NCBI GenBank assembly: GCA_016780945.1
Contig: JADHKY010000069.1
Location: forward strand, 1 to 5,950
Direction: 5' to 3'
DNA length: 5,950 nucleotides
DNA from: Aquiluna sp.
GTDB lineage: Bacteria; Actinomycetota; Actinomycetes; Actinomycetales; Microbacteriaceae
Shown here: piece by piece, positions 1 through 5,799 of the stretch
Layout: each line of letters starts with the position of its first letter
Position numbering within the stretch: position 1 is the first letter of the stretch
Made by a program: the position numbers and the translations under genes
Notes under the pieces: generated by a model
What the model saw: the letters and a program-made list of their open reading frames with translations, nothing else
The model's database searches: none
Told to the model about the DNA's origin: nothing

Positions 1-549
1 CAGCGAGGAAAACCCAGAGGCAACCTCAAAGGCCTCTGCATAGGCACCGCGTTGGTGCTCACTGAGCTCAAAGGGCTCCGCGCCAAGCTCAATCACCAGC
101 GCTTGTGCAATGGGTCTATAGGTGTCGGGAGTGGTCACGACCATGGTGGCGTTCTGCATCACGGTAAGGTCCATTGAGGTGCCCGTGAAGTGCATCAGCG
201 GGTGCATCGCAATTGGGATTGCTCCGTGCCTGGCGGCATCACCCAAAATGCCATAGCCGCGGTGCGGCGAAAGGTGAACCACTATTTTCCTGGGCCCAAA
301 TAGCCCCAGATCTGCCAGTCCCGCGCAGGTGAGCTCAGCGTCATCGTTTGGAACAGCTAGCACCAGTAGCTCAGCATCCTCGGCGACAGCAGCCATCGGA
401 GCTATTGGAATATCCGGCAGCAGTGCCTCAACCCTCTCAATGGCCTCCGGAGACTCAACATGAACGCCAATCACCTCATGGCCCGCACCAGCCCAGGCCT
501 TGGCCAGGACAGGGCCTGCCGGCTCGTCACCGATGATCCCTACCTTCAC
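1..549 (-). CDS. Rossmann-like/DUF2520 domain protein, C-terminus cut by window edge
   Basis: The first 183 codons of a protein related to M. tuberculosis Rv3603c; the family is usually about 250-300 residues, so a third or more of the gene lies off the left edge. I translated it from the GTG at 549-547, which overlaps the preceding stop as GTGA and has a GAGGAGG ribosome site 4 bases upstream. The N-terminal part is a Rossmann fold: strand-loop-helix at 3-23 (VGIIGDEPAGPVL), hydrophobic strand LLVLAVPND at 61-69, strand IVVHLS at 89-94, then MHPLMHFTGT at 115-124, which matches the family motif HPxMxFTG. From about 150 the DUF2520 part begins, with YAEAFEVASGFSSL at 170-183. The usual GxGxxG cofactor loop is degenerate: position 9 is Glu where the second Gly should be. 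Distant kin are 6-phosphogluconate- and ketopantoate-reductase-like oxidoreductases, but no reaction is established for the family. In mycobacteria panC follows next, so a pantothenate link is possible but unproven. Confidence 0.85.
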   Translation of the reverse strand, partial: MKVGIIGDEPAGPVLAKAWAGAGHEVIGVHVESPEAIERVEALLPDIPIAPMAAVAEDAELLVLAVPNDDAELTCAGLADLGLFGPRKIVVHLSPHRGYGILGDAARHGAIPIAMHPLMHFTGTSMDLTVMQNATMVVTTPDTYRPIAQALVIELGAEPFELSEHQRGAYAEAFEVASGFSSL

Positions 550-1019
550 TCCGCCTCCTCGTTAGGCCCGCGCGGTGCACGGCAGTTGTATTCTCCCGCC
601 AAGCCGCCGCCGAGCATAACCAGCGAACCGACAGCCCCAAAAACAGTTGGGGTCGTAAGTCCTGTGGGGGCGATGCTGAAGCTAACCAGCCAGATGAGTC
701 CGCCCAAATACCAGCCGGCAAATAATGCCGCGGTGAGGGCGATTGCCCGAGAGACAACCAATGCCCTGAATGCGAAAAATGGATTGGGCCTTGAGGGCCT
801 GGGGCCGCTCTCCCACTTCTCCAAACTCTTGCGATAGCGATAGATGGGCAGCGTCGCTAGATAGATGGCAACCCCAATTAGTGGCAGCATCAAGATCATC
901 GACCACGGGCTAAGCGGGAAGCTGTAGCCAAGACCAGTGGCCAGTTGTGCGGCAGTCAGCCCTAAAACAGCACCTGCTGCCAAAAAGCTCGCCAGCCCTG
1001 CCGGCTGCAGAGGCTTCAT
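546..1019 (-). CDS. DUF3180-type small integral membrane protein
   Basis: A 157-residue protein of unknown function, assigned to the DUF3180 family on its size, its four-helix layout and its fixed place directly after folK, the position of Rv3605c in M. tuberculosis. Predicted membrane segments lie at about 8-29, 38-59, 86-107 (SRAIALTAALFAGWYLGG is the most family-like stretch) and 124-142. A basic cytoplasmic-type loop (YRYRKSLEKWESGPRPSRPN) links helices 2 and 3, and a short hydrophilic tail follows ENTIRELY after helix 4, with a single Cys (EYNCRAP) and an acidic end (NEEAE). The positive loop suggests that both termini and the 2-3 loop face the cytoplasm. The ATG overlaps the folK stop as ATGA, with AAGGTGG 10 bases upstream at 1030-1036. 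No catalytic motif or transporter signature is visible. Its job in a folate operon is unknown; a role in folate or pterin traffic would be pure inference. Confidence 0.85.
   Translation of the reverse strand: MKPLQPAGLASFLAAGAVLGLTAAQLATGLGYSFPLSPWSMILMLPLIGVAIYLATLPIYRYRKSLEKWESGPRPSRPNPFFAFRALVVSRAIALTAALFAGWYLGGLIWLVSFSIAPTGLTTPTVFGAVGSLVMLGGGLAGEYNCRAPRGPNEEAE
554..560 (-). promoter_or_regulatory. ribosome binding site of the DUF2520 gene
   Basis: GAGGAGG on the minus strand, 4 bases before the GTG at 549-547. It lies inside the last codons of the DUF3180 gene. The strong match supports this GTG as the start, though the spacing is a little short. Confidence 0.7.
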
Positions 1020-1504
1020 GACTGCTTCACCACCTTGCTATCAAGCTCTGAGACAAGCGCGGAGATTCTTCCCCGGCCTGGAATCACAGCATCTGGGTCA
1101 ACCTCAAGCCACGGCACCAAGACAAAGGCGCGCTCAAAGGCTCTGGGGTGAGGGACAACTAGTTTCTTGGTCTCAATGAGCTCGGTGCCAAAGGTGATGA
1201 TGTCAATGTCCAGGGTTCTAGGTGCCCAGCGGGCAAGTCTGACCCTGCCAAATTCGTTCTCAACATCGCTTGCAAGTTTGTGAAGCTTTGAGGGCTTTAG
1301 CTCGGTTTCGAATATTCCCACCGCATTGAGGTAGCTCGGCTGGCTCTCGTCCTCACCCTCGGCCGTGACGGCAACCGACTCATACATCGAAGAGAGCGCC
1401 ACAAGCTTTACTTTTTTGTGCTCTGCAAGCCTCTTACTGGCGGCAACTATTGTTTCCTGACGGTCGCCAAGATTACTGCCGAAGGCGAGGACCGCTTTAG
1501 TCAC
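1016..1504 (-). CDS. folK: 6-hydroxymethyl-7,8-dihydropterin pyrophosphokinase (HPPK)
   Basis: Cytosolic enzyme that transfers pyrophosphate from ATP to 6-hydroxymethyl-7,8-dihydropterin, making the diphosphate that FolP uses. Starting from the GTG at 1504-1502 it is 162 residues, close to E. coli FolK (159). Visible motifs: AVLAFGSNLGD at 4-14; YLNAV at 58-62, the pterin-side loop; FGRVR at 85-89; RWAPRTLDIDI at 92-102, containing the two Mg-binding aspartates D99 and D101 and the ATP-contacting arginines R92 and R96; and VPHPR at 116-120 with H118. All key residues are present. The frame is open to a TTG at 1540, which would add 12 residues and overlap folB by 44 bases, but that TTG has no Shine-Dalgarno. 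The GTG has GGAG 6 bases upstream, overlaps the folB stop by only 8 bases, and places the protein start where other FolK proteins begin. Confidence 0.96.
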   Translation of the reverse strand: MTKAVLAFGSNLGDRQETIVAASKRLAEHKKVKLVALSSMYESVAVTAEGEDESQPSYLNAVGIFETELKPSKLHKLASDVENEFGRVRLARWAPRTLDIDIITFGTELIETKKLVVPHPRAFERAFVLVPWLEVDPDAVIPGRGRISALVSELDSKVVKQS

Positions 1505-1856
1505 CCCTGGCTCCGGAAACCGATACCGAGACATCGCCAAAGCTCTGGGTCAGCGGGGCATTTGGTTTGTGGATCGTGATTGTGGCGCGCAGAATCCTCG
1601 CATCCAGATCCAAAACTGCAGCCAAGCAGCGCTGAGCAAGGGTCTCGATCAGATCAAAGCGCTGCTTGGTGGCAACCTTCTCAAGCTCATCAGCAACCAG
1701 AGCATAGGAAACGGTGGAGTCGATGCTGTCTTCACTGCCCGCTTCGACATCAAGATGGCAGTCAACCAAGAAGTTTTGACCAAAGTCCTTTTCGTGCTGC
1801 TGGACTCCGTGATAGCCAAAGAACTCGAGGGCATCAAGTCGGACCTTGTAGATCAT
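1497..1856 (-). CDS. folB: dihydroneopterin aldolase (DHNA)
   Basis: Cytosolic enzyme that splits 7,8-dihydroneopterin into 6-hydroxymethyl-7,8-dihydropterin and glycolaldehyde, supplying FolK. At 119 residues it is standard length. Conserved points of the DHNA fold are visible: LDALEFFGYHGVQQHEK at 7-23 with the pterin-site E22; D32 on the second strand; VSYALVADEL at 49-58 with Y51, the conserved active-site Tyr; FDLIETLAQR at 67-76 with E71, which anchors the pterin; and IHKPNAP at 95-101 with the catalytic Lys K97. The family forms ring-shaped octamers. The ATG overlaps the folP stop as ATGA and is served by the best ribosome site in the window (AAAGGAGG). The stop overlaps the start of folK, its partner for the next step. 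Nothing looks truncated or shifted. Confidence 0.96.
   Translation of the reverse strand: MIYKVRLDALEFFGYHGVQQHEKDFGQNFLVDCHLDVEAGSEDSIDSTVSYALVADELEKVATKQRFDLIETLAQRCLAAVLDLDARILRATITIHKPNAPLTQSFGDVSVSVSGARGD
1511..1514 (-). promoter_or_regulatory. ribosome binding site deciding the folK start
   Basis: GGAG, 6 bases upstream of the GTG at 1504-1502, inside the end of folB. The alternative TTG at 1540-1538 has nothing comparable before it, so this site favours the shorter, 162-residue FolK. Confidence 0.6.
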
Positions 1857-2686
1857 TTCTCCTGAGCCTCCTTTAGCGCTGCTACCACGCTAATGGCATC
1901 GACGGTGTTACTGACATTGTGAACCCGGATGCCCCAGAGCTTTCGCTGGAGCAGTAGGGCCGTCAAAACTGCGGTTGCGACATCGCGTCTGCCGGTGTCT
2001 ACCGATTGCGGGTTCTTGCTGTCTAGCGCATGGGCAATAAAACGCTTTCTCGAGGCGCCAACCAGTATCGGGAGTTCGAGGTTCTCTAGCTCGTCTAGCC
2101 TCGCAACCAAGTCCCAGTTCTGCTTCATGTCCTTGGCAAAGCCGAGGCCTGGGTCAACAACGATGCGCTCTCTGGCTATCCCTGCTGCCACCGCCATGGA
2201 AACCTGCTCTGCCAGCTCCGCCACGACCTCCCGGGCAACATCGGAGTAGGTGGTGAGGGAATCCATGATGTCGCTGTGGCCGCGCCAGTGGCCAAGCACG
2301 TAGTTGCAATCGCTTTCCGCAACGGCTGCAAAGATCTGCGGGTCTGCCAGACCACCCGAGACGTCGTTGACGATATCCGCCCCCGCTGCAATGGCCTTTG
2401 CGGCGGTATCGGCGTTCATGGTGTCAATCGACACCTTGACCTTGAGCTCGTCCTTGATGGCCCGAATCACCGGCAGCACTCGCTCCTGCTCCTCATCGAG
2501 ACTCACCCGCATGCTTCCGGGTCTTGTTGATTCGCCACCGATGTCAATGATCTGAGCACCCTGCTCGGCCATCTCTCTGGCATGGGCTAGCGCCGAATCA
2601 AACTCTAGAAATTGACCGCCGTCACTGAAGGAGTCCGGGGTGACATTGAGGACTCCCATGACAAGGGGCCGTTGCCAGCTAGCCAT
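1853..2686 (-). CDS. folP: dihydropteroate synthase (DHPS)
   Basis: Condenses 6-hydroxymethyl-dihydropterin diphosphate with p-aminobenzoate to give 7,8-dihydropteroate; this is the sulfonamide target. It is a 277-residue TIM-barrel protein, normal for the family. Motifs in order: MGVLNVTPDSFSDGG at 10-24 (mobile loop 1, diphosphate-binding N14); IIDIGGESTRPGS at 46-58 (loop 2, T54/R55); SIDT at 86-89 with pterin-binding D88; VNDVSGG at 106-112 with N107; VVDPGLGFAKD at 176-186 with D178; VGASRKRF at 209-216 with K214; and IRVHNV at 253-258 with R254 and H256. All substrate-binding positions that I recognise are kept, except that the usual Met before the histidine near 133 is Gly (VLGHWRG). 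No insertion follows the STRPG loop, so this looks like a chromosomal housekeeping enzyme. The ATG overlaps the folE stop by 8 bases and has only a poorly spaced AAGGG upstream, so coupled initiation is likely. Confidence 0.97.
   Translation of the reverse strand: MASWQRPLVMGVLNVTPDSFSDGGQFLEFDSALAHAREMAEQGAQIIDIGGESTRPGSMRVSLDEEQERVLPVIRAIKDELKVKVSIDTMNADTAAKAIAAGADIVNDVSGGLADPQIFAAVAESDCNYVLGHWRGHSDIMDSLTTYSDVAREVVAELAEQVSMAVAAGIARERIVVDPGLGFAKDMKQNWDLVARLDELENLELPILVGASRKRFIAHALDSKNPQSVDTGRRDVATAVLTALLLQRKLWGIRVHNVSNTVDAISVVAALKEAQEK
1867..1874 (-). promoter_or_regulatory. ribosome binding site of folB
   Basis: AAAGGAGG, a near-perfect anti-16S match, 10 bases before the folB ATG and encoded by the last folP codons. 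A second AGGAG lies only 2 bases from the ATG and is probably too close to be the main site. Confidence 0.75.
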
Positions 2687-3239
2687 TGCCCTTAGTGATC
2701 AGGCCCATGACCTCGGCTCTTAACACCGGGTCTGAGAACTGCCCCCGTGAGGCCATGGTCACGGTGTTCACCTCGGGCTGCCTTGCGCCCCTCGATGCAA
2801 CGCACTGGTGCCTTGCCTCAATAACCACGACAACGCCGCGAGCATCGAGTCCCTGCTCTATGGCATCGGCTATCTGAGCAGTCAGGTTCTCCTGCAGCTG
2901 CAACCTCGAAGCCAGAATCTCGACAACATTTGCGAGCCTTCCTAGACCCGCAACCCTGTCCGAGGGAAGGTAGGCGATGTGGGCAACTCCGGTAAAGGGC
3001 AGAAGATGATGTTCGCAGATAGAGACCATCTCGATGTCTTTCAGGATCACGGCCTCGGAGCTCTCTGCCGGGAAGGTCTCGCTCAGTGCACTGAGGGGAT
3101 CTTTGTTGATGCCGCTAAAAAAAGACTCGTATGCGTCCGCGACCTTTTGCGGGGTCTGGGCTAGCTCTGGGCGCCCCGGGTCTTCTCCGATTGCCTCGAG
3201 AAGCTCAAGGACGGCCTTACGAATCCGTTCCGGCTGCAT
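2679..3239 (-). CDS. folE: GTP cyclohydrolase I
   Basis: Opens the imidazole ring of GTP to form 7,8-dihydroneopterin triphosphate and formate, the first committed step of folate synthesis. It is 186 residues. The N-terminal helix has the family signature AIGEDPGRPELAQTPQKVADAY at about 16-37. The zinc site is intact: C75 and H78 in SICEHHLLPF, and C146 in EARHQCVASRG; H144 is the conserved catalytic His. VAGLGRLANVVEILASRLQ at 96-114 and QENLTAQIA at 116-124 match the core that forms the toroidal decamer. The zinc-dependent type (FolE1) is therefore clear, as opposed to FolE2. The ATG lies inside the last codons of ftsH (23-base overlap, different frame) and no good Shine-Dalgarno precedes it (only purine-rich AAGAAG), so translation probably depends on ribosomes finishing ftsH. 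Its GTP substrate connects it with hpt two genes upstream. Confidence 0.97.
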   Translation of the reverse strand: MQPERIRKAVLELLEAIGEDPGRPELAQTPQKVADAYESFFSGINKDPLSALSETFPAESSEAVILKDIEMVSICEHHLLPFTGVAHIAYLPSDRVAGLGRLANVVEILASRLQLQENLTAQIADAIEQGLDARGVVVVIEARHQCVASRGARQPEVNTVTMASRGQFSDPVLRAEVMGLITKGNG

Positions 3240-5229
3240 CTTTGGTCTTCTTAGTTCGCCGAGTGGGGGACTTCTTGAGCTCCTTCACCTTGCGCTCGGG
3301 AACTGCAATTGGCCCCTTGGTCGAAAGAGCACGCTTAGTCGAAGAGCGCCACGTGGTTCGCTTGGGAAGCTTCTTCACGGCCTTGAAGATTGTCGCGATC
3401 TCGTCTTGGTTCAACGTCTCCTTCTCGAGGAGCTCTTTTGCAAGTTTGTCCAGAACCGCACGGTTGGTGGTGAGGGCTTTGTGAGCCTCGTCCATAGCGG
3501 TCTCAAGAATCACCTTCACCTCAATATCAACCTGCTGAGCCATCTCGTCAGAGAAATCCCGATGGGTAGCAAGCTCGCGACCTAGGAATGGTTCCGCGTT
3601 GCCACTTCCGAGCGAGATAGCGCCAATCTTGGAGCTCATGCCGTACTTGGTAACCATGGTTCTTGCGATGTTGGTTGCCTTCTCGAAGTCATTGGAGGCT
3701 CCGGTAGTGGGGTCCTTGAACACAATTTCCTCGGCAATGCGGCCACCCATCGCGTATGCGATCTGGTCCAGCAGCTGGTTGCGGCTAATTGAGTAGCGGT
3801 CCTCCATGGGCATCACCATGGTGTAGCCGAGCGCCCTGCCCCTGGGAAGAATAGTGATCTTGGTCACCGGGTCGGCATAGTTTGCAGCTCCCGCCACCAA
3901 AGCGTGACCCGCCTCGTGATAGGCAGTGACGAGTCGCTCGTGATCTTTCATGATCGCGCTCTTTCGCTGCGGACCACCGATTACCCTGTCGATTGCCTCG
4001 TCCAGCACCTCGTCATCGATCTCTTTGCGATTGAGCCGCGCTGCAAGCAGTGCCGCCTCGTTCAAAACGTTTGCAAGATCGGCACCTGTGAACCCAGGGG
4101 TTCTCCTGGCGACCAGAGCTAGGTCAACCTTCTTGCCAAGTGGCTTGTTCTTTGAGTGAACCTTGAGAATCTGCTCTCTGCCTTTGAGGTCTGGCGCGCT
4201 AACACCGACCTGGCGATCAAATCTGCCCGGTCTTAGAAGAGCTGGGTCCAAAACATCTGGTCGGTTGGTTGCGGCAATCAAAATCACGTTCGTGGAGGTG
4301 TCGAATCCGTCCATCTCAACCAGCAGCTGGTTCAGCGTTTGCTCGCGCTCATCGTTTCCGCCACCAATGCCGGTGCCGCGGTGGCGACCAACGGCATCAA
4401 TCTCGTCAACAAAGATGATGGCAGGGGCTGCCTGCTTGGCCTGCTCGAAGAGGTCCCTGACCCTAGAAGCACCAACACCTACGAACATCTCTACGAAGTC
4501 AGAGCCCGAAATGGAGAAGAACGGAACCTCCGCCTCACCCGCAACTGCCTTGGCGATCAGGGTCTTTCCGGTGCCTGGAGGACCATAGAGCAAAACGCCG
4601 TGAGGAATCTTCGCGCCCATCTCCTCAAACTTCTTTGGGTTCTTCAAAAACTCCTTGAGCTCGTTGAGCTCCTCGTGAGCCTCTTCAATGCCAGCGACGT
4701 CATCAAAGGTGATCTTGGACATTTCCTTGCTCACGAGCTTCGCCTTGGACTTGCCAAACTGCATGACCCCACGACCGCCACCTGCCATCGAGCTCATCAG
4801 GAACCAGAACAGGGCCAAGATGATTATGAATGGCAGTAGCGATCCGAGTAGGGCGAGAATCCAAGGCGTGGAGGGAACCTCGTCGGACCAACCCTCTGAA
4901 ATTTGAGCTGATGCCACTGTCTCAGCGACAACCTCAGCACGGCCCGAAACAAAGTAGAACTGAACCTTGTCACCAAACTCAGCATCTGGGTTTCGAAGCA
5001 CGACGTCGACCCTCTGGTCGCCATCGAAGATGGTCACCTTCTCAGCTGAGCCGGAGCTGATCATCTCGAGCCCGACCTGGGTGTCCACCTTGGCGTATTG
5101 CTCAGTGTTCATCAGGGTGCTGCCGATAAAGACCACGCTGAGGGCAATGGCAATCCAAAGCCAAGGCCCCTTCAGAAACTTCTTAAACCTCTGCTGGGGA
5201 TCAGCCTTCTTGTCTGTCTTTTCTGCCAT
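3217..5229 (-). CDS. ftsH: ATP-dependent membrane zinc metalloprotease FtsH
   Basis: Hexameric AAA+ protease of the cytoplasmic membrane that extracts and degrades membrane and short-lived cytosolic proteins. 670 residues from the ATG. Layout: short basic N-tail; TM1 about 22-40; extracytoplasmic domain about 41-122; TM2 about 123-145; AAA domain with Walker A GPPGTGKT at 216-223, pore loop FVG at 249-251, Walker B IIFVDE at 271-276, and second region of homology with arginine fingers R333 and R336 in LLRPGRFDR; protease domain with zinc motif HEAGH at 438-442 and third ligand D514 in TTGASNDF. All catalytic residues are present. The last 55 residues are strongly basic. A TTG directly before the ATG also opens the frame, but AAAGG sits 6 bases from the ATG and only 3 from the TTG, so I start at 5229. 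The gene follows hpt after 9 bases and its last 23 bases overlap folE. Confidence 0.98.
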   Translation of the reverse strand: MAEKTDKKADPQQRFKKFLKGPWLWIAIALSVVFIGSTLMNTEQYAKVDTQVGLEMISSGSAEKVTIFDGDQRVDVVLRNPDAEFGDKVQFYFVSGRAEVVAETVASAQISEGWSDEVPSTPWILALLGSLLPFIIILALFWFLMSSMAGGGRGVMQFGKSKAKLVSKEMSKITFDDVAGIEEAHEELNELKEFLKNPKKFEEMGAKIPHGVLLYGPPGTGKTLIAKAVAGEAEVPFFSISGSDFVEMFVGVGASRVRDLFEQAKQAAPAIIFVDEIDAVGRHRGTGIGGGNDEREQTLNQLLVEMDGFDTSTNVILIAATNRPDVLDPALLRPGRFDRQVGVSAPDLKGREQILKVHSKNKPLGKKVDLALVARRTPGFTGADLANVLNEAALLAARLNRKEIDDEVLDEAIDRVIGGPQRKSAIMKDHERLVTAYHEAGHALVAGAANYADPVTKITILPRGRALGYTMVMPMEDRYSISRNQLLDQIAYAMGGRIAEEIVFKDPTTGASNDFEKATNIARTMVTKYGMSSKIGAISLGSGNAEPFLGRELATHRDFSDEMAQQVDIEVKVILETAMDEAHKALTTNRAVLDKLAKELLEKETLNQDEIATIFKAVKKLPKRTTWRSSTKRALSTKGPIAVPERKVKELKKSPTRRTKKTKDAAGTDS

Positions 5230-5235
5230 CAAAAA

Positions 5236-5240
5236 CCTTT
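5236..5240 (-). promoter_or_regulatory. ribosome binding site deciding the ftsH start
   Basis: AAAGG, overlapping the hpt stop codon and lying 6 bases from the ATG at 5229-5227. It would be only 3 bases from the in-frame TTG at 5232-5230, so the ATG is preferred. Confidence 0.65.
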
Positions 5241-5784
5241 ACTCATACACCGAAGGCGAAAGAATGCCAACGCCATCCAGGGACCTGTAGTGCTCGTTGT
5301 AGTCGAGCCCGTAGCCAACAACAAAAGCATTTGGGATATCAAACCCCACCCATCTGACAGCTATTTTCACCTTCGCAGCTTCCGGTTTCCTGAGAAGGGT
5401 CACAATTTCAACCGAGGCGGCCCCCCTGGCCTTGAGGTTAGAGGTGAGCCAGGACAGGGTCAGACCGGAGTCGATGATGTCTTCGACTATCAGAACGTGA
5501 CGGTCTTTGATGTCTGCGTCTAAGTCCTTGAGAATCCTCACTACCCCGGAGGATACGGTTCCAGAGCCATAGGAGGAGACCGCCATCCAGTCCTGCTGAA
5601 CCGGAATTGAAAGCGCTCTAGAGATGTCTGCCATAAACGGAACCGCGCCCTTGAGGATGCCCAAAAGCAGCACATCTTGGTCTTTGTAGAACTCGGAGAT
5701 TTCAGTCGCAAGCTCGGCGACTCGCTGCTGAATCTGGTCAGCGGTGACCAGCACCTCTTGAATGTCTGGGTGATTTAACTGCAC
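5239..5784 (-). CDS. hpt: hypoxanthine(-guanine) phosphoribosyltransferase
   Basis: Purine salvage enzyme that joins hypoxanthine or guanine to PRPP, giving IMP or GMP. 181 residues, as expected for bacterial Hpt. Visible features: LLLGILKGAVPFMADI at 39-54 (first PRPP loop with the non-proline cis-type LKG); DWMAVSSYGSG at 65-75 (flexible loop Ser-Tyr); VLIVEDIIDSGLTL at 97-110, the PRPP-binding signature with acidic E101/D102 and catalytic D105; VGFDIPNAFVVGYGLDYNEHYR at 146-167 (base-binding region and C-terminal Arg). The start is a GTG with GGGAG 7 bases upstream, in the 15-base gap after tilS. Only 9 bases separate its stop from ftsH. The tilS-hpt-ftsH order is shared with Bacillus subtilis. 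Which purine it prefers cannot be read from the sequence with certainty. Confidence 0.97.
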   Translation of the reverse strand: MQLNHPDIQEVLVTADQIQQRVAELATEISEFYKDQDVLLLGILKGAVPFMADISRALSIPVQQDWMAVSSYGSGTVSSGVVRILKDLDADIKDRHVLIVEDIIDSGLTLSWLTSNLKARGAASVEIVTLLRKPEAAKVKIAVRWVGFDIPNAFVVGYGLDYNEHYRSLDGVGILSPSVYE

Positions 5785-5791
5785 TTGCAGG

Positions 5792-5796
5792 CTCCC
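5792..5796 (-). promoter_or_regulatory. ribosome binding site of hpt
   Basis: GGGAG in the 15-base gap between the tilS stop and the hpt GTG, 7 bases from the start codon. It supports the GTG at 5784-5782 as the hpt start. Confidence 0.65.
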
Positions 5797-5799
5797 GGG

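Noticed and set aside
460..837. 125-codon plus-strand frame opposite the DUF2520 and DUF3180 genes
   Set aside because: Shadow of two overlapping real genes with clear motifs and good ribosome sites on the minus strand.
1853..2686. FolP as an acquired sulfonamide-resistant DHPS
   Set aside because: It sits in a native actinobacterial gene order, has no insertion after the STRPG loop, and no mobile element or composition shift is nearby.
3117..3123. Run of seven T on the folE coding strand (Ser-Phe-Phe) as a possible slippage site
   Set aside because: No downstream stem-loop stood out and the frame is intact on both sides with full FolE motifs; seven bases alone is weak evidence for programmed frameshifting.
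3034..3585. 183-codon plus-strand open frame opposite folE and ftsH
   Set aside because: It spans two well-supported genes on the other strand, has no recognisable domain, and is the kind of antisense opening expected where the real genes have few suitable codons.
4163..4839. Two long plus-strand frames (141 and 166 codons) opposite the FtsH AAA domain
   Set aside because: They overlap each other and the most conserved part of ftsH, and show no family resemblance or ribosome site logic.
5230..5238. A promoter or terminator between hpt and ftsH
   Set aside because: The gap is 9 bases and is filled by the ribosome site and spacer; there is no room for either element.
5098..5523. 141-codon plus-strand frame opposite hpt and the ftsH start
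   Set aside because: Composition is that of a reversed coding sequence; it crosses a real gene junction and matches nothing I recognise.
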